Part shown: positions 25,565-34,018 of the stretch, in pieces
Layout of the letters: every line of letters begins with the position of its first letter
How positions within the stretch are numbered: position 1 is the stretch's first letter
Assembly: GCF_006385875.1 (NCBI RefSeq)
Contig: NZ_VFSU01000011.1
Location: 416,149 to 480,148 of the forward strand
Source: Sandaracinobacter neustonicus
GTDB taxonomy: Bacteria; Pseudomonadota; Alphaproteobacteria; Sphingomonadales; Sphingomonadaceae
DNA: 64,000 nt
Reading direction: 5' to 3'
Translations under genes and position numbers: made by a program
Notes under the pieces: generated by a model
What the model saw: only the letters and a program-made list of their open reading frames with translations
Databases searched by the model: none
What the model was told of the DNA's origin: nothing

Positions 25565-27190
25565 ATGCCCAGTTCCGGGGAGCAATCCCCTCCGCCCAGG
25601 CCGATCTTCCAGCGCCTTGTCCTGATGCTGACACGTCGGCAGCCGATCCACCATGCGCTGACGCTGGTGCTGGTGGTCGCGTTGGCCCCGCTGGCGCTGC
25701 TGGCGGCGGTGCAGGGGATGGACAGGCTGTGGCGCGATGCCCGCAATGCCAACGCCGAACTGGCGCAATGGGCCGCACTGCTCACCCGGCCGGAAAACAA
25801 CCCCGTCACGCAGGTGCAGCCGTTGGTGGACCTGCTGGACATGCAGCTCGCAGCGCAGACCGGACCCGCCTGCACGGAAATGATGCCGATGTTGCGCAGC
25901 AATCTCCCGCCCTATGCCACGCTGGTGTGGGCAGACAGTGCGGGGCGGATCATATGCAGCAGCGATCCGGCGCTGACCGGCAAGCCGCTGCCCGAACGCG
26001 AATTGTCGGCCGGGCTGCTGCGGCTGGAACCCTCCGGGCAGGCGCGGCCCGGCGAAGCGCGGGCGCTGGCGCTGATCCGCCTTGATCTCCTCGCAGGGCA
26101 TATCGCCTCGTGGCAGCGCGCCCGCAGCACCCGCACCTTGCTGGCAGACGGGCAGGGCAAGCTGCTGGCAGGCCCGGCGCCCGATGGCTGGGTTGCCATT
26201 GCGCCGGGCCGGAAGCCGCCCGCCCAATCGCGCTGGACCCATGTCTATGCCCCCCTGCACATTGGCGGACAGCCGGAGGACAGCCTTTATCTTCTGTTCG
26301 TCCGTCCGCAGGCCAGCGCCTTCGGGCAGGACTGGTGGTTTATCATCAGCTCGTTCGCGCTGCCGTTTCTGGCGCTGCTGCTGGCCTCCGCCGCGATCTG
26401 GGTGGGGGCGAGCCACAGCATCCTGCGCTGGATCACCGAGTTGCGGGAGATCACTGGCCTGATCGGTGAGGGCAATTACCGCCTTCCCGCCGAACGCTTC
26501 GACGATGCGCCAGTGGAAATCCGCGCGCTCGCCGCAGACGCGCAGCGCATGGCCCGCACCATCGCCGACCGGGACCGCACGCTGACAGATGCGCTGGATC
26601 GGCAGAAGGCGCTGACACTGGAGTTGAACCACCGGGTGCGCAACAATCTGCAACTCATCTCCAGCTATATGACGCTGCGCACCAGCGGGCCGGCGGCGGA
26701 CGAAGGCTCGTTGGGGGATATCCGCCTTAGGGTGAACGCGCTCGCGCTGGTGCACCGGTTGCTTTACACCGATTTCCAGCATGCGGCTGTGCGCGCGGAC
26801 GTGCTGCTGGCCGGGCTGGCGAAGCTGCTGGCAGACGAATTCGGTGGGCGGCCCGTGCCGGTTACCGCTCCGCCCGTTGCGGTGGGAATCGATTCCGCTG
26901 TGCCGCTGGCCCTGTTCGTGATCGAAGCCGGAGACTGGCTGTATGGCGACGGCGCGTCCGCGACGCTGCTTTCTGCCATATCGCTGGGGATTGCCGGAGG
27001 CGAAGTGACGCTGGATTTCGCGCTTGGCGGCATGGCAGCCCCGCCCGGTCGGCCCCGACTGATGGATGCGTTCGCGCGGCAGTTGCGCGGCCGGGTGGAA
27101 GATCGGCCCGCACGCATAGCCTTGCTGTTTCCGGCATCCAGCCTGGATGAACTGTTTCGCCCGACGCTGGGGAACAATGGCGCATCCTGA
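25565..27190 (+). CDS. PhyP-like HisKA_2 membrane sensor with degenerate ATPase domain
   Basis: A 541-residue membrane sensor: helix near residues 20-45, a periplasmic domain (about 46-255, with a Cys pair in GPACTEMM and IICSSD), a second helix near 260-285, HAMP, then a HisKA_2 helix LELNHRVRNNLQLISSYM with His356. The C-terminal part should be an ATPase domain, but the N-box Asn region reads LALFVIEAGDWLYGDG and no DxGxG or GxGL loop is visible. ATP binding is therefore doubtful. Its place beside ecfG matches PhyP of Sphingomonas, a negative regulator acting on PhyR, and the degenerate domain would fit a phosphatase. The start at 25565 was chosen after the ecfG stop. Confidence 0.85.
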   Translation: MPSSGEQSPPPRPIFQRLVLMLTRRQPIHHALTLVLVVALAPLALLAAVQGMDRLWRDARNANAELAQWAALLTRPENNPVTQVQPLVDLLDMQLAAQTGPACTEMMPMLRSNLPPYATLVWADSAGRIICSSDPALTGKPLPERELSAGLLRLEPSGQARPGEARALALIRLDLLAGHIASWQRARSTRTLLADGQGKLLAGPAPDGWVAIAPGRKPPAQSRWTHVYAPLHIGGQPEDSLYLLFVRPQASAFGQDWWFIISSFALPFLALLLASAAIWVGASHSILRWITELREITGLIGEGNYRLPAERFDDAPVEIRALAADAQRMARTIADRDRTLTDALDRQKALTLELNHRVRNNLQLISSYMTLRTSGPAADEGSLGDIRLRVNALALVHRLLYTDFQHAAVRADVLLAGLAKLLADEFGGRPVPVTAPPVAVGIDSAVPLALFVIEAGDWLYGDGASATLLSAISLGIAGGEVTLDFALGGMAAPPGRPRLMDAFARQLRGRVEDRPARIALLFPASSLDELFRPTLGNNGAS

Positions 27191-27195
27191 TCGTT
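27171..27195 (+). promoter_or_regulatory. EcfG-dependent promoter of the DUF1328 gene
   Basis: GGAAC (27171-27175), a 16-base spacer and CGTT (27192-27195) are an exact match to the EcfG consensus. The element overlaps the last codons of the PhyP-like gene. The predicted start near 27202 leaves a 29-base leader with a small hairpin (TTAGCCT/AGGCTAA, 27194-27216) and an AAGGGAAGGA ribosome site. Confidence 0.8.
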
Positions 27196-27230
27196 AGCCT
27201 TTCAGTATCAGGCTAAGGGAAGGATTTCAT

Positions 27231-27398
27231 ATGCTTGGCTGGGCCTTGGGATTTCTGGTGATCGCGCTGCTGGCAGCCCTGTTCGGCTTTGGCGGCATCG
27301 CGTCGGCCTCTGCGGGAATCGCACAGATTCTGTTCTTCATCTTCATCATCATGTTCGTCGTCAGCCTCGTGATCGGGCTGGTGCGACGGGCAGGATAG
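27231..27398 (+). CDS. DUF1328 small membrane protein
   Basis: A 55-residue protein with two hydrophobic helices, [21 protein letters not shown] and [24 protein letters not shown], ending in RRAG. This is the hallmark layout of DUF1328 (YtjA-like) inner-membrane peptides. It has a strong ribosome site (AAGGGAAGGA) and a perfect EcfG promoter, so it should be a member of the general stress regulon. The molecular role of the family is unknown. It is convergent to the oxidoreductase gene. Confidence 0.9.
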   Translation: MLGWALGFLVIALLAALFGFGGIASASAGIAQILFFIFIIMFVVSLVIGLVRRAG

Positions 27399-27440
27399 GG
27401 GCCGTGCGGGCCGGGCCTGCGGTGCAGGCCCGGCCGCGGA

Positions 27441-28445
27441 TCATGCCAGCTTCACGAGCATCTTCCCGGTGTTGGAACCGGAGAAGAGGCCGATGAAGGC
27501 GTCTGGCGCCTTTGCGATTCCATCGAAGATGGTTTCTTCCCAGCGGATTTTGCCCTGCTGGATCCAGCCGCCCATTTCGGCTTGAAACTGCGTTTGCAGC
27601 CCGGCGAATTGGGTGACAATGAAACCCTGCATCTTCAGGGACTTGCCCACGATGTACATGATGTTGCGCGGGCCTTCCACCGGCTCTGTCGCGTTGTAGT
27701 TGGCGATCATGCCGCATTCCACCAGCCGGGCGAAGGGGCGGGCGAGTTCGAGGGCGACTTCCAGATGTTCGCCGCCGACATTGTCGAAATAGACGTCGAT
27801 CCCCTTGGGCACGGCATCGCGCACCGCGCCGAGCAGGCTGGGCGCGCTTTTGTAGTTGATGGCATGATCGATGCCGGCGGATCTCAGCCATGCGACCTTT
27901 TCATCCGTGCCTGCCGTGGCGACGACGGTGCAGCCCTTGATCTTGGCGATCTGCGCCACCGCCGAGCCGACCGCGCCTGCGCCGCCGGAGACGAACACGG
28001 TGTCGCCGTCCTTCGGCTCGCCGATCTGGGTGAGGCCGGACCATGCCGTGAGGCCGGGCATGCCGAGGATGCCGAGGAAGGCCTGCACCGGCACGCCTTC
28101 GATGGCGGGCAGCTTTTGCAGGGCGGAGCCGGGGGCGACATAGGCCTCGCGCCAGCCGAACATGGAGTTGACGAGATCGCCGGGCTTGAAGCCGGGATCG
28201 TTGGAGCTGACAACTTCGCCGACCGCGCCGCCCTGCAGCACCTCGCCAACCTGAAACGGCGGCACATAGCTGGGGCGATCATACATGCGGCCGCGCATGT
28301 AGGGATCGACCGACATGTAGAGGTTCTTCACCAGCACTTCGCCCGCGGACGGCGCGGGAAGTTCGACGGTGGCGAGTTCGAAATGCGCTTGGGTGGGTGT
28401 GCCAGCCGGGCGGCTTTTCAGGTGAATTTCGCGTGAGGTGGTCAT
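27441..28445 (-). CDS. NADP-dependent zinc-free medium-chain oxidoreductase (CurA-like)
   Basis: A 334-residue medium-chain dehydrogenase/reductase without the catalytic-zinc Cys. It has VDPYMRGRMYDRPSYVPPFQVGEVL near the N-terminus, LGMPGLTAWSGL, the nucleotide loop VFVSGGAGAVGSAVAQIAKIKG, YFDNVGGEHLEVAL and CGMIANYN. The pattern matches the 2-alkenal/curcumin reductase group, which reduces activated double bonds with NADPH. The ATG at 28445 follows GGGAGAGA; an ATG 15 bases upstream is possible. The gene stands alone, separated from the DUF808 gene by a hairpin repeat. Confidence 0.9.
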   Translation of the reverse strand: MTTSREIHLKSRPAGTPTQAHFELATVELPAPSAGEVLVKNLYMSVDPYMRGRMYDRPSYVPPFQVGEVLQGGAVGEVVSSNDPGFKPGDLVNSMFGWREAYVAPGSALQKLPAIEGVPVQAFLGILGMPGLTAWSGLTQIGEPKDGDTVFVSGGAGAVGSAVAQIAKIKGCTVVATAGTDEKVAWLRSAGIDHAINYKSAPSLLGAVRDAVPKGIDVYFDNVGGEHLEVALELARPFARLVECGMIANYNATEPVEGPRNIMYIVGKSLKMQGFIVTQFAGLQTQFQAEMGGWIQQGKIRWEETIFDGIAKAPDAFIGLFSGSNTGKMLVKLA

Positions 28446-28520
28446 TTCGTCTCTCCCCATTTTTGGCTCGTTTTGTGGATTGGCGGTCAGGTGGATTTTA
28501 GCGGCGCTCCCCCACCCCCG

Positions 28521-28542
28521 CCCCTCCCCTGAAGGGGAGGGG
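28521..28542. repeat. CCCCTCCCCT hairpin repeat, copy 1
   Basis: CCCCTCCCCT (28521-28530) and AGGGGAGGGG (28533-28542) form a perfect 10-bp palindrome with a 2-base loop, preceded by CCCCCACCCCCG. It lies 5 bp beyond the stop of the DUF808 gene and could end that operon's transcript. A second copy lies at 39240-39261. Confidence 0.85.
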
Positions 28543-28546
28543 AGAT

Positions 28547-29488
28547 TCAGCGGCGGAGTTTGCCGATCATTGTGACGCCCTGCGCGATGAATGCGCCCAG
28601 AATGACGCCGAAAATGCCTGCGAAGGTGGCGTGGATGATCCACTGGATCGCGCCTTGCGCCACTGGCGACATCAGCGCAACGGCGTGCGCCCAATCGTTG
28701 AGCGTGTGGGGCAGGGCGGGCCAGAGGCCGACCACTTCCATGCCGTGCAGCACGATGCCGCCGCCGACCCACGCCATGGCGGCGGTGCCGATGACGGAGA
28801 GCGCGGCGAGCAGTTTGGGCATGCTGGCGACGAGGCCGCGGCCGATCGCCTGCGAGGTGCGATTGTTCAGGGCGGCGAGGCGGACGCCGACATCGTCCAT
28901 CTTCACGATCAGCGCCACGCCGCCATAGACGAGCGCGGTGACGGCGACACTAACGCCCACCAGCGCAGCTGCCGTGGTGGCGATGGGCAGATTGCCCAGT
29001 TCCCCCAGCGCGATGGCGAGGATTTCCGCAGACAGGATGAGATCGGTGCGGATCGCCCCGTTCACCATCTTGGTTTCGCGTTCCGCCGGTTCCAGCAGGA
29101 CGGGCACGTCTTCATGGTGGGCGGCGTGGTGCAGGCCGAGCTTTTCCATCACCTTTTCCGCCGCTTCGAAGCAGAGGAAGGCCCCGCCGAGCATCAGCAG
29201 CGGGGTGAGCGCCTGCGGCAGAAAAGCCGCCAGCGCGATGAAGATGGGGGTGAGGATGAACAGCTTGTTGCGCAGCGAGCCGCGCGCGATCTTCCAGATG
29301 ATCGGCAGTTCGCGATCGGGCGTGAAGCCAGTGACATAGGTGGGGGTGACGGCGGCGTCGTCGATCACCACGCCCGCCGATTTGGCCCCGGCCTTGGCGG
29401 TGGCGGCGGCGACATCATCCAGCGAGGCGGCGGCCAGCTTGGCGATGGCCGCGACATCGTCGAGCAGCATGATGAGACCGGACGCCAT
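28547..29488 (-). CDS. DUF808 family membrane protein (YedI-like)
   Basis: A 313-residue inner-membrane protein with six or so hydrophobic segments. It starts with the family signature ASGLIMLLDDVAAIAKLAAASLDDVAAATAKAG and continues KAAGVVIDD-like, ELPIIWKIARGSLRNKLFILTPI and the LGGAFLCFEAAEKV motif. DUF808 proteins are widespread but uncharacterised. The start lies 3 bp after the rnhA stop on the same strand, so it is the last gene of the ispH-thrB-rnhA run, ended by a hairpin repeat. Confidence 0.92.
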   Translation of the reverse strand: MASGLIMLLDDVAAIAKLAAASLDDVAAATAKAGAKSAGVVIDDAAVTPTYVTGFTPDRELPIIWKIARGSLRNKLFILTPIFIALAAFLPQALTPLLMLGGAFLCFEAAEKVMEKLGLHHAAHHEDVPVLLEPAERETKMVNGAIRTDLILSAEILAIALGELGNLPIATTAAALVGVSVAVTALVYGGVALIVKMDDVGVRLAALNNRTSQAIGRGLVASMPKLLAALSVIGTAAMAWVGGGIVLHGMEVVGLWPALPHTLNDWAHAVALMSPVAQGAIQWIIHATFAGIFGVILGAFIAQGVTMIGKLRR

Positions 29489-29491
29489 TCG

Positions 29492-29950
29492 TCAACCTTC
29501 CCGTGATTCGAGCATGGAGGCAATGGCCTGATTGGCGAGCGCATCCGCGCGTTCGTTCATCGGATCGCCGCTGTGGCCCTTCACCCATTGCCATTGGATG
29601 CTGTGCGGGCGGGTGGCGGCATCCAGCGCCTGCCAGAGATCGGCGTTCTTCACCGGTTCGCGCGAGGCATTGCGCCAGCCGTTGCGCTTCCAGCCGTGAA
29701 TCCATTTGGTGATGCCTTCCAGCAGATATTTGCTGTCTGTCACCAGAATGATCTCGGCGGGGCGCTTCATTGCCTCCAGCGCCTTCAGTGCGGCCGTCAT
29801 TTCCATACGGTTGTTGGTGGTCTGCCGTTCCGCGCCGGTCAGCAGCTTTTCCGTGCCATTCCATTGCAGGATGGCAGCCCAGCCGCCGGGGCCGGGGTTG
29901 CCCTTGCAGGCACCATCGGTGGTAATCCGGATGTGCGGGAGATCAGCCAT
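29492..29950 (-). CDS. rnhA: ribonuclease HI
   Basis: A 152-residue RNase H that cleaves RNA in RNA-DNA hybrids. All catalytic acids are in place: Asp in [14 protein letters not shown], Glu in [10 protein letters not shown], Asp in VTDSKYL and Asp in [16 protein letters not shown], plus the flexible-loop His. The basic handle region [17 protein letters not shown] is present. The start at 29950 overlaps the 3' end of thrB by 8 bases, an arrangement common in alphaproteobacteria. Confidence 0.96.
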   Translation of the reverse strand: MADLPHIRITTDGACKGNPGPGGWAAILQWNGTEKLLTGAERQTTNNRMEMTAALKALEAMKRPAEIILVTDSKYLLEGITKWIHGWKRNGWRNASREPVKNADLWQALDAATRPHSIQWQWVKGHSGDPMNERADALANQAIASMLESREG

Positions 29951-30887
29951 CGAGGCGGGCATAATGCGCAAGGCGGCGGGCGAAGGGCAGGGGATCTTTG
30001 CGCTGCACCAGCGCATCCGACGGCGGGGCGAGCCAGTCCTGCGCTCGCGTCAGCAGGAAGCGCAGCGAGGCCCCTTGCCCCAGCAGCGGGAAGGCGGCGC
30101 GTTCGGCGGCGCTTAAGGGGCGGACCGATTCATAGCCTTCGAAGATGGCGCGGGCATGATCCATCAGCGGGGCGCATCCATCCTTCGGGAAGGCCCATGC
30201 CGCGTGCAGCACGGCCAGATCATAGGCGTAGAGATCGGTGCAGGCAAAATAGAAATCGATGAGGCCGGTGACGGTTTCGCCCAGCATCAGCACATTATCC
30301 GGGAACAGATCGGCGTGGACGGTGCCGCGCGGCAGGTTCCGGGGCCAGTGGGCGGCGAGCGTTTCCAGCCGTTCGGCCACGAAGGCGGCGAGGCCGGGTT
30401 CGATGCTGTCCAGCCCCGCGCCCAGTTCGGCGGCGCTGGCCTGCCAGTGGGAAAGGCCCAGCGCGTTGGGGCGTTCTGCCGTGTAGCTGGCGCCTGCGAG
30501 GTGCAGGCGGGCGAGGGCTGCGCCTGCCGCGCGGGCCTGTGCGGCAGTGGGGACGGAGACAGAGACGCCGGGCAGATACTGGATGAGGCAGGCCGTTTTG
30601 CCGACGAGTTGCTGGATGGCAGCGCCTTCGCGATCCCGGATGGGGTGGGGAACCGGCAGGCCTGCGTCTGCCAGATGCTCCATCAGAGCGATGAACCATG
30701 GCAGTTCGCCAAGGTCGATGCGCTTTTCGTAGAGCGTGAGGATGTAGCGAGCGGTTTCGGTTTCGATCAGGAAATTGCTGTTGGAAACGCCTTCGGCAAT
30801 GCCCTTGGCAGACAGCAGCGCGCCGCTTTCATAGCGCGCGAGGAACTGTTCCAGCGCTTCGGCCGGGACTTCGGTGTAGACGGCCAT
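29943..30887 (-). CDS. thrB: homoserine kinase (APH-fold type)
   Basis: A 314-residue kinase of the aminoglycoside-phosphotransferase fold used as ThrB in alphaproteobacteria. It phosphorylates L-homoserine on the way to threonine. Visible motifs are [11 protein letters not shown] (nucleotide loop), LTLYEKR, the catalytic [14 protein letters not shown] (His-x-Asp-x4-Asn) and [19 protein letters not shown] (metal-binding Asp). The length is typical. It lies 9 bp after the ispH stop and overlaps rnhA. Confidence 0.95.
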   Translation of the reverse strand: MAVYTEVPAEALEQFLARYESGALLSAKGIAEGVSNSNFLIETETARYILTLYEKRIDLGELPWFIALMEHLADAGLPVPHPIRDREGAAIQQLVGKTACLIQYLPGVSVSVPTAAQARAAGAALARLHLAGASYTAERPNALGLSHWQASAAELGAGLDSIEPGLAAFVAERLETLAAHWPRNLPRGTVHADLFPDNVLMLGETVTGLIDFYFACTDLYAYDLAVLHAAWAFPKDGCAPLMDHARAIFEGYESVRPLSAAERAAFPLLGQGASLRFLLTRAQDWLAPPSDALVQRKDPLPFARRLAHYARLDG

Positions 30888-30896
30888 GGCTGAACG

Positions 30897-31841
30897 TCAG
30901 GCGGCGACGAGGGCGCGGGGGAGTTTGAAGACGACCTGTTCGGTGGCGGTCGTGACTTCGTCGACCGTGACGTCGAAGCGGCTGCGCAGGGCGTCCAGCA
31001 CTTCCTGCACCAGCACTTCCGGAGCCGAGGCACCGGCCGTGAGGCCGACGGTGGTGACGCCTTCGAACCATGCCCAGTCGATCCCGGCGGCGCGCTGGAT
31101 CAGCCGCGCCTGTGCTCCTTCGCGGGCGGCGACTTCGCGCAGGCGCTGGGAATTGCTGCTGTTTTCCGCGCCGATCACCAGTACCAGCTGGCATTGCGCG
31201 GCGATCGCCTTCACCGCCGTCTGCCGGTTGGAGGTGGCGTAGCAGATGTCCTCTCCCTTGGGGCCGATCAGCGAGGGGAAGCGGCGTTGCAGGGTGGCGA
31301 CGATATCGGCGGTGTCGTCCACCGAGAGTGTCGTTTGCGTGAGGAAGCCGAGTTCCGGCACCGGGGGCTGCACGGATTCGGCATCCTCCACGGTTTCGAT
31401 CAGCGTCATCGAGCCTTCGGGCACCTGCCCGAAGGTGCCGATCACCTCAGGATGGCCCGCATGGCCGACGAACAGGATGTGGCGGCCCTGTTCCACCAGG
31501 CGTTCGGCCTGCCGGTGCACCTTGGAGACGAGCGGGCAGGTGGCGTCCAGCCAGTCCAGCCCGCGTTCCTGCGCGGTGGCGGGGATGGATTTGGGCACGC
31601 CATGGGCGGAAAAGATCACCTGCGCGCCATCGGGAACTTCATCCAGTTCCTTCACGAACACGGCGCCCTTGGCCTTCAAACTATCCACCACGAAGCGGTT
31701 GTGGACGATTTCGTGCCGGACATAGACTGGCGCGCCATGTTTTTCGAGCGCGAGCTCCACGATCTGGATGGCGCGTTCAACGCCGGCGCAGAAACCGCGC
31801 GGAGCGGCGACGAGGAGCTTCAGGGGGGGGGAAGAAGGCAT
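30897..31841 (-). CDS. ispH: 4-hydroxy-3-methylbut-2-enyl diphosphate reductase
   Basis: A 314-residue 4Fe-4S enzyme, the last step of the MEP isoprenoid pathway, yielding IPP and DMAPP. The three cluster Cys are in [23 protein letters not shown] and [10 protein letters not shown]; the substrate-binding His are in VRHEIVHN and VGHAGHPEV, with the [10 protein letters not shown] and SSNSQRL motifs. Two starts are possible: 31841 (used here) and 31874, which has a good AAGGGG site and would add 11 residues. It heads the ispH-thrB-rnhA-DUF808 operon. Confidence 0.96.
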   Translation of the reverse strand: MPSSPPLKLLVAAPRGFCAGVERAIQIVELALEKHGAPVYVRHEIVHNRFVVDSLKAKGAVFVKELDEVPDGAQVIFSAHGVPKSIPATAQERGLDWLDATCPLVSKVHRQAERLVEQGRHILFVGHAGHPEVIGTFGQVPEGSMTLIETVEDAESVQPPVPELGFLTQTTLSVDDTADIVATLQRRFPSLIGPKGEDICYATSNRQTAVKAIAAQCQLVLVIGAENSSNSQRLREVAAREGAQARLIQRAAGIDWAWFEGVTTVGLTAGASAPEVLVQEVLDALRSRFDVTVDEVTTATEQVVFKLPRALVAA

Positions 31842-31984
31842 AGGCTTGCCCTTAACGGAGTTTCGCGCCGCCATGAAGCCCCTTCCCAGCGGCGAGGCCT
31901 GCGCCTAAGGACAGGCTTCACTGTTGAAGGCTTGCGCCGAAACAGAACATCAACGCGGGGGCGTGCTGAGAGGAGACCCTCATT

Positions 31985-32608
31985 TTGTCGAAACCCTATC
32001 TGGCTGTCGGGCTCCTGGTTTCGGCGCTCGTGCTGGCCGGCTGCAATCGCAACCCCTTGCTGGTGAAACGATCGACCTGCCCGGCCGTGGCGATCCCGGC
32101 CTATTCGGGCAGCGTGACCAAATTCGATCCGCCGCAAAGCCGCGACGCCGACGCCATCGATGTGACGGCGCAGCTGAGCGACGTGGTGGGAAGCTGCCAC
32201 GAAAGCGCCGACTATCTGACCACCGATCTGGCCTTCACCGTGACGGCGCAGCGGCGCAAGCCGGGGCCTGCGCGGCAGGTGTATCTGCCGATCTTCGTGG
32301 CGCTGGCGCAGGGCGGCAACGTGCTGGTTTCCAAGCAGATTACCGGCGTGATGGTGGAGTTTCCCGAAGGGCAGCTGCGCGCGGAGGCGCGCGGTGGTGC
32401 GCGGGCGGACGTGCATCGTTCCGCTGTGACCCTGCCGGACGAAGTGCAGCAGCGCATCAGCCGCGAGCGGCGGCCGGACGAGCCGGACGCGCTGGTGGAC
32501 CCGCTGTCTGACCCGCAGGTGCGCGCGGCGGTGCGGGCTGCGAGCTTCGAAGTGCTGGTGGGCTTCCAGCTGGACGATGCGAGCCTTGCCTATAATGTGG
32601 GCAAATAA
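31985..32608 (+). CDS. lipoprotein of unknown function
   Basis: A 207-residue predicted lipoprotein with signal LLVSALVLAGC and a mature part of beta-rich character (CPAVAIPAYSGSVTKFDPP, ADAIDVTAQLSDVVGSC, TTDLAFTVTAQRRK). Proteins like this occur widely in sphingomonads without an assigned role. The start is a TTG at 31985, supported by a GAGAGGAG ribosome site 8-9 bases upstream and by the signal peptide starting immediately. It is divergent from ispH over about 140 bp. Confidence 0.78.
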   Translation: MSKPYLAVGLLVSALVLAGCNRNPLLVKRSTCPAVAIPAYSGSVTKFDPPQSRDADAIDVTAQLSDVVGSCHESADYLTTDLAFTVTAQRRKPGPARQVYLPIFVALAQGGNVLVSKQITGVMVEFPEGQLRAEARGGARADVHRSAVTLPDEVQQRISRERRPDEPDALVDPLSDPQVRAAVRAASFEVLVGFQLDDASLAYNVGK

Positions 32609-32632
32609 GCCCAGCTTGGGTTTCAGCTTCGC

Positions 32633-32662
32633 TTGACGGGAACCGGTTGCTGGCCCTATGGG
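32633..32662 (+). promoter_or_regulatory. probable promoter of tRNA-His
   Basis: TTGACG (32633-32638), 18 bases, TATGGG (32657-32662), then a GC-rich stretch. The tRNA begins about 40 bases downstream. The layout matches the candidates at the other two tRNA genes. Pattern match only. Confidence 0.5.
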
Positions 32663-32702
32663 CCTCGGCCTTCCCGTGGGCCGGTTGTCGGCCGAGGGTT
32701 GT

Positions 32703-32780
32703 GGCGACCATAGCTCAATTGGTTAGAGCGCCGGTTTGTGGTACCGGAGGTTGCGGGTTCGAGACCCGTTGGTCGCCCCA
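32703..32780 (+). tRNA. tRNA-His (GTG anticodon)
   Basis: The acceptor stem GCGACCA (32704-32710) pairs with TGGTCGC (32770-32776). An extra G at 32703 faces C at 32777, the canonical G-1:C73 identity pair, and CCA is encoded at 32778-32780. The anticodon loop TTTGTGG presents GTG. The T arm contains GGGTTCGAGACCC. Confidence 0.96.
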
Positions 32781-32829
32781 CTTCCCCTTTTGGTTTGCCG
32801 CCCCGGTTCGGGCGTAGAGGGCGGATTTC

Positions 32830-32979
32830 ATGCGCGACAGCGGCTATGGCGTTTTCCTGTTCCTGGGAATGATCCTGGGTTTCGGCATCGGTGTTGCTGT
32901 GGGGCAGGCCTCTGCCGGCACGGTGATCGGGCTGGGTGCGGGGGCGCTGCTGGCGCTGGGGATGCGGTTGAAGCGCTAA
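32830..32979 (+). CDS. small membrane protein, unknown function
   Basis: A 49-residue peptide with two hydrophobic, Gly-rich segments (GVFLFLGMILGFGIGVAVGQ and VIGLGAGALLALGM) and a basic end RLKR, resembling a small helical hairpin. The ATG lies 50 bp after tRNA-His, so it could be co-transcribed with the tRNA. Its TAA overlaps the stop of the convergent LexA-like gene by 4 bases. The codon pattern is consistent with real coding; the function is unknown. Confidence 0.6.
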   Translation: MRDSGYGVFLFLGMILGFGIGVAVGQASAGTVIGLGAGALLALGMRLKR

Positions 32980-33623
32980 AGCAGCGGGCGGGAGAGCCAG
33001 ACGATCCGGCCGACGATCCGGATGCCTTCGGGGTCGCAATCCGGGAACGACGGGTAGGCGGAATTGTCTGACAGGATGGCGACGCGGCGCGTGACCGGAT
33101 GGACGGACAGGCGGTGCGCCGTGGGCAGCGAATCGCTTTCGATGAGATAGAGGCCGTCGCGCGGCTGGCTGCAATCGGTGCGGTCGATCAGCAGCGTGTC
33201 ACCTGAGAGCAGAGTGGGGGCCATCGAATCGCCTTCGACGAGATGCGCCGCGAGGCGGATGCGGCGGGCAGGGGGCAGGCGCTCGATCAGGCTGGAGTCG
33301 AAGCGGAGACGCGGACCGGTGGGCTCGCCGAGATAGCTGATCTCCATCAGCCTGTGGCTGACCGAATCGGGTTGCAGCGTCTGCGCATCGGCCGGGCCGC
33401 CGAGCAGCGCTTCGGACACGCCGAAGTGACGGGCGAGCAGCCTGCGTTCATCCTCGCCGAGGCGGCGGGGAACGCCGCGCTTGATGAATTGCTGGATGTA
33501 GGCCGGGTTGCGGCCGATCAGGCGGGAGATTTCGGCATAGCCCTGCCCGGAATTCCGGATCAGCGTGTCCAGCTGTTCGCGGGCAGCGATTTCGCGCCTG
33601 TGCCCTTCATCTCCTTCGGGCAT
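32976..33623 (-). CDS. LexA/CI-like repressor with S24 domain (catalytic Lys replaced)
   Basis: A 215-residue regulator: N-terminal helix-turn-helix (IAAREQLDTLIRNSGQGYAEISRLIGRNPAYIQQFIKRG) and C-terminal S24/LexA-like domain with the nucleophile motif VEGDSMAPTLLSGDTLLIDR. The place where the catalytic Lys is expected reads LPTAHRLSV, with His where LexA/UmuD have Lys. Self-cleavage is therefore doubtful and the domain may only dimerise or sense. The ATG at 33623 has a GGAAGGAG site; an upstream ATG (33668) would add 15 residues. It is divergent from the 33794 gene over an AT-rich 170-bp region. Confidence 0.85.
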   Translation of the reverse strand: MPEGDEGHRREIAAREQLDTLIRNSGQGYAEISRLIGRNPAYIQQFIKRGVPRRLGEDERRLLARHFGVSEALLGGPADAQTLQPDSVSHRLMEISYLGEPTGPRLRFDSSLIERLPPARRIRLAAHLVEGDSMAPTLLSGDTLLIDRTDCSQPRDGLYLIESDSLPTAHRLSVHPVTRRVAILSDNSAYPSFPDCDPEGIRIVGRIVWLSRPLL

Positions 33624-33793
33624 TGGCCCGCGCTCCTTCCTGAATGACTTGTTTTGCCTATTTACCATAAGAAAATACCTAGACTAGTAGGAAATTCACT
33701 ATCAGGATTGGTTTTGTCGATTCGGGTGGCGGTGGGGCCTCCGGGTGGTTCGGCCGGATCGACGAATGGGTCGACATGTGGAGGAATCCGTTC

Positions 33794-34018
33794 ATGTCGT
33801 TGCTACATGCGATTGAAACCTGCCTGAGGCTTTCCAATGTGCCGCCATCCCGGTTCGGGCGCGACAGCGTCCGTGATCCAAGGCTGGTGCACGACCTGCG
33901 ACGGGGGCGACAGCCCGGACGCCGGATGGAAGAACGGGTGAAACGTCATATTGAACATGTTTTAAGTGAGTTGCCGGACGACGCCAGACCTGCGCGGACC
34001 GGCTGGAGGCGTGGCTGA
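33794..34018 (+). CDS. small basic HTH-like protein, unknown function
   Basis: A 74-residue protein: LLHAIETCLRLSNVPPSRFGRDSVRDPRLVHDLRRGRQPGRR has the spacing and charge of a compact helix-turn-helix, followed by a basic helix (MEERVKRHIEHVL). This pattern recurs in sphingomonads, but I know of no assigned function; a DNA-binding role is inferred. A GGAGG site precedes the ATG at 33794. It is divergent from the LexA-like gene and its stop overlaps the next gene's start by one base, so the pair is co-translated. Confidence 0.7.
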   Translation: MSLLHAIETCLRLSNVPPSRFGRDSVRDPRLVHDLRRGRQPGRRMEERVKRHIEHVLSELPDDARPARTGWRRG

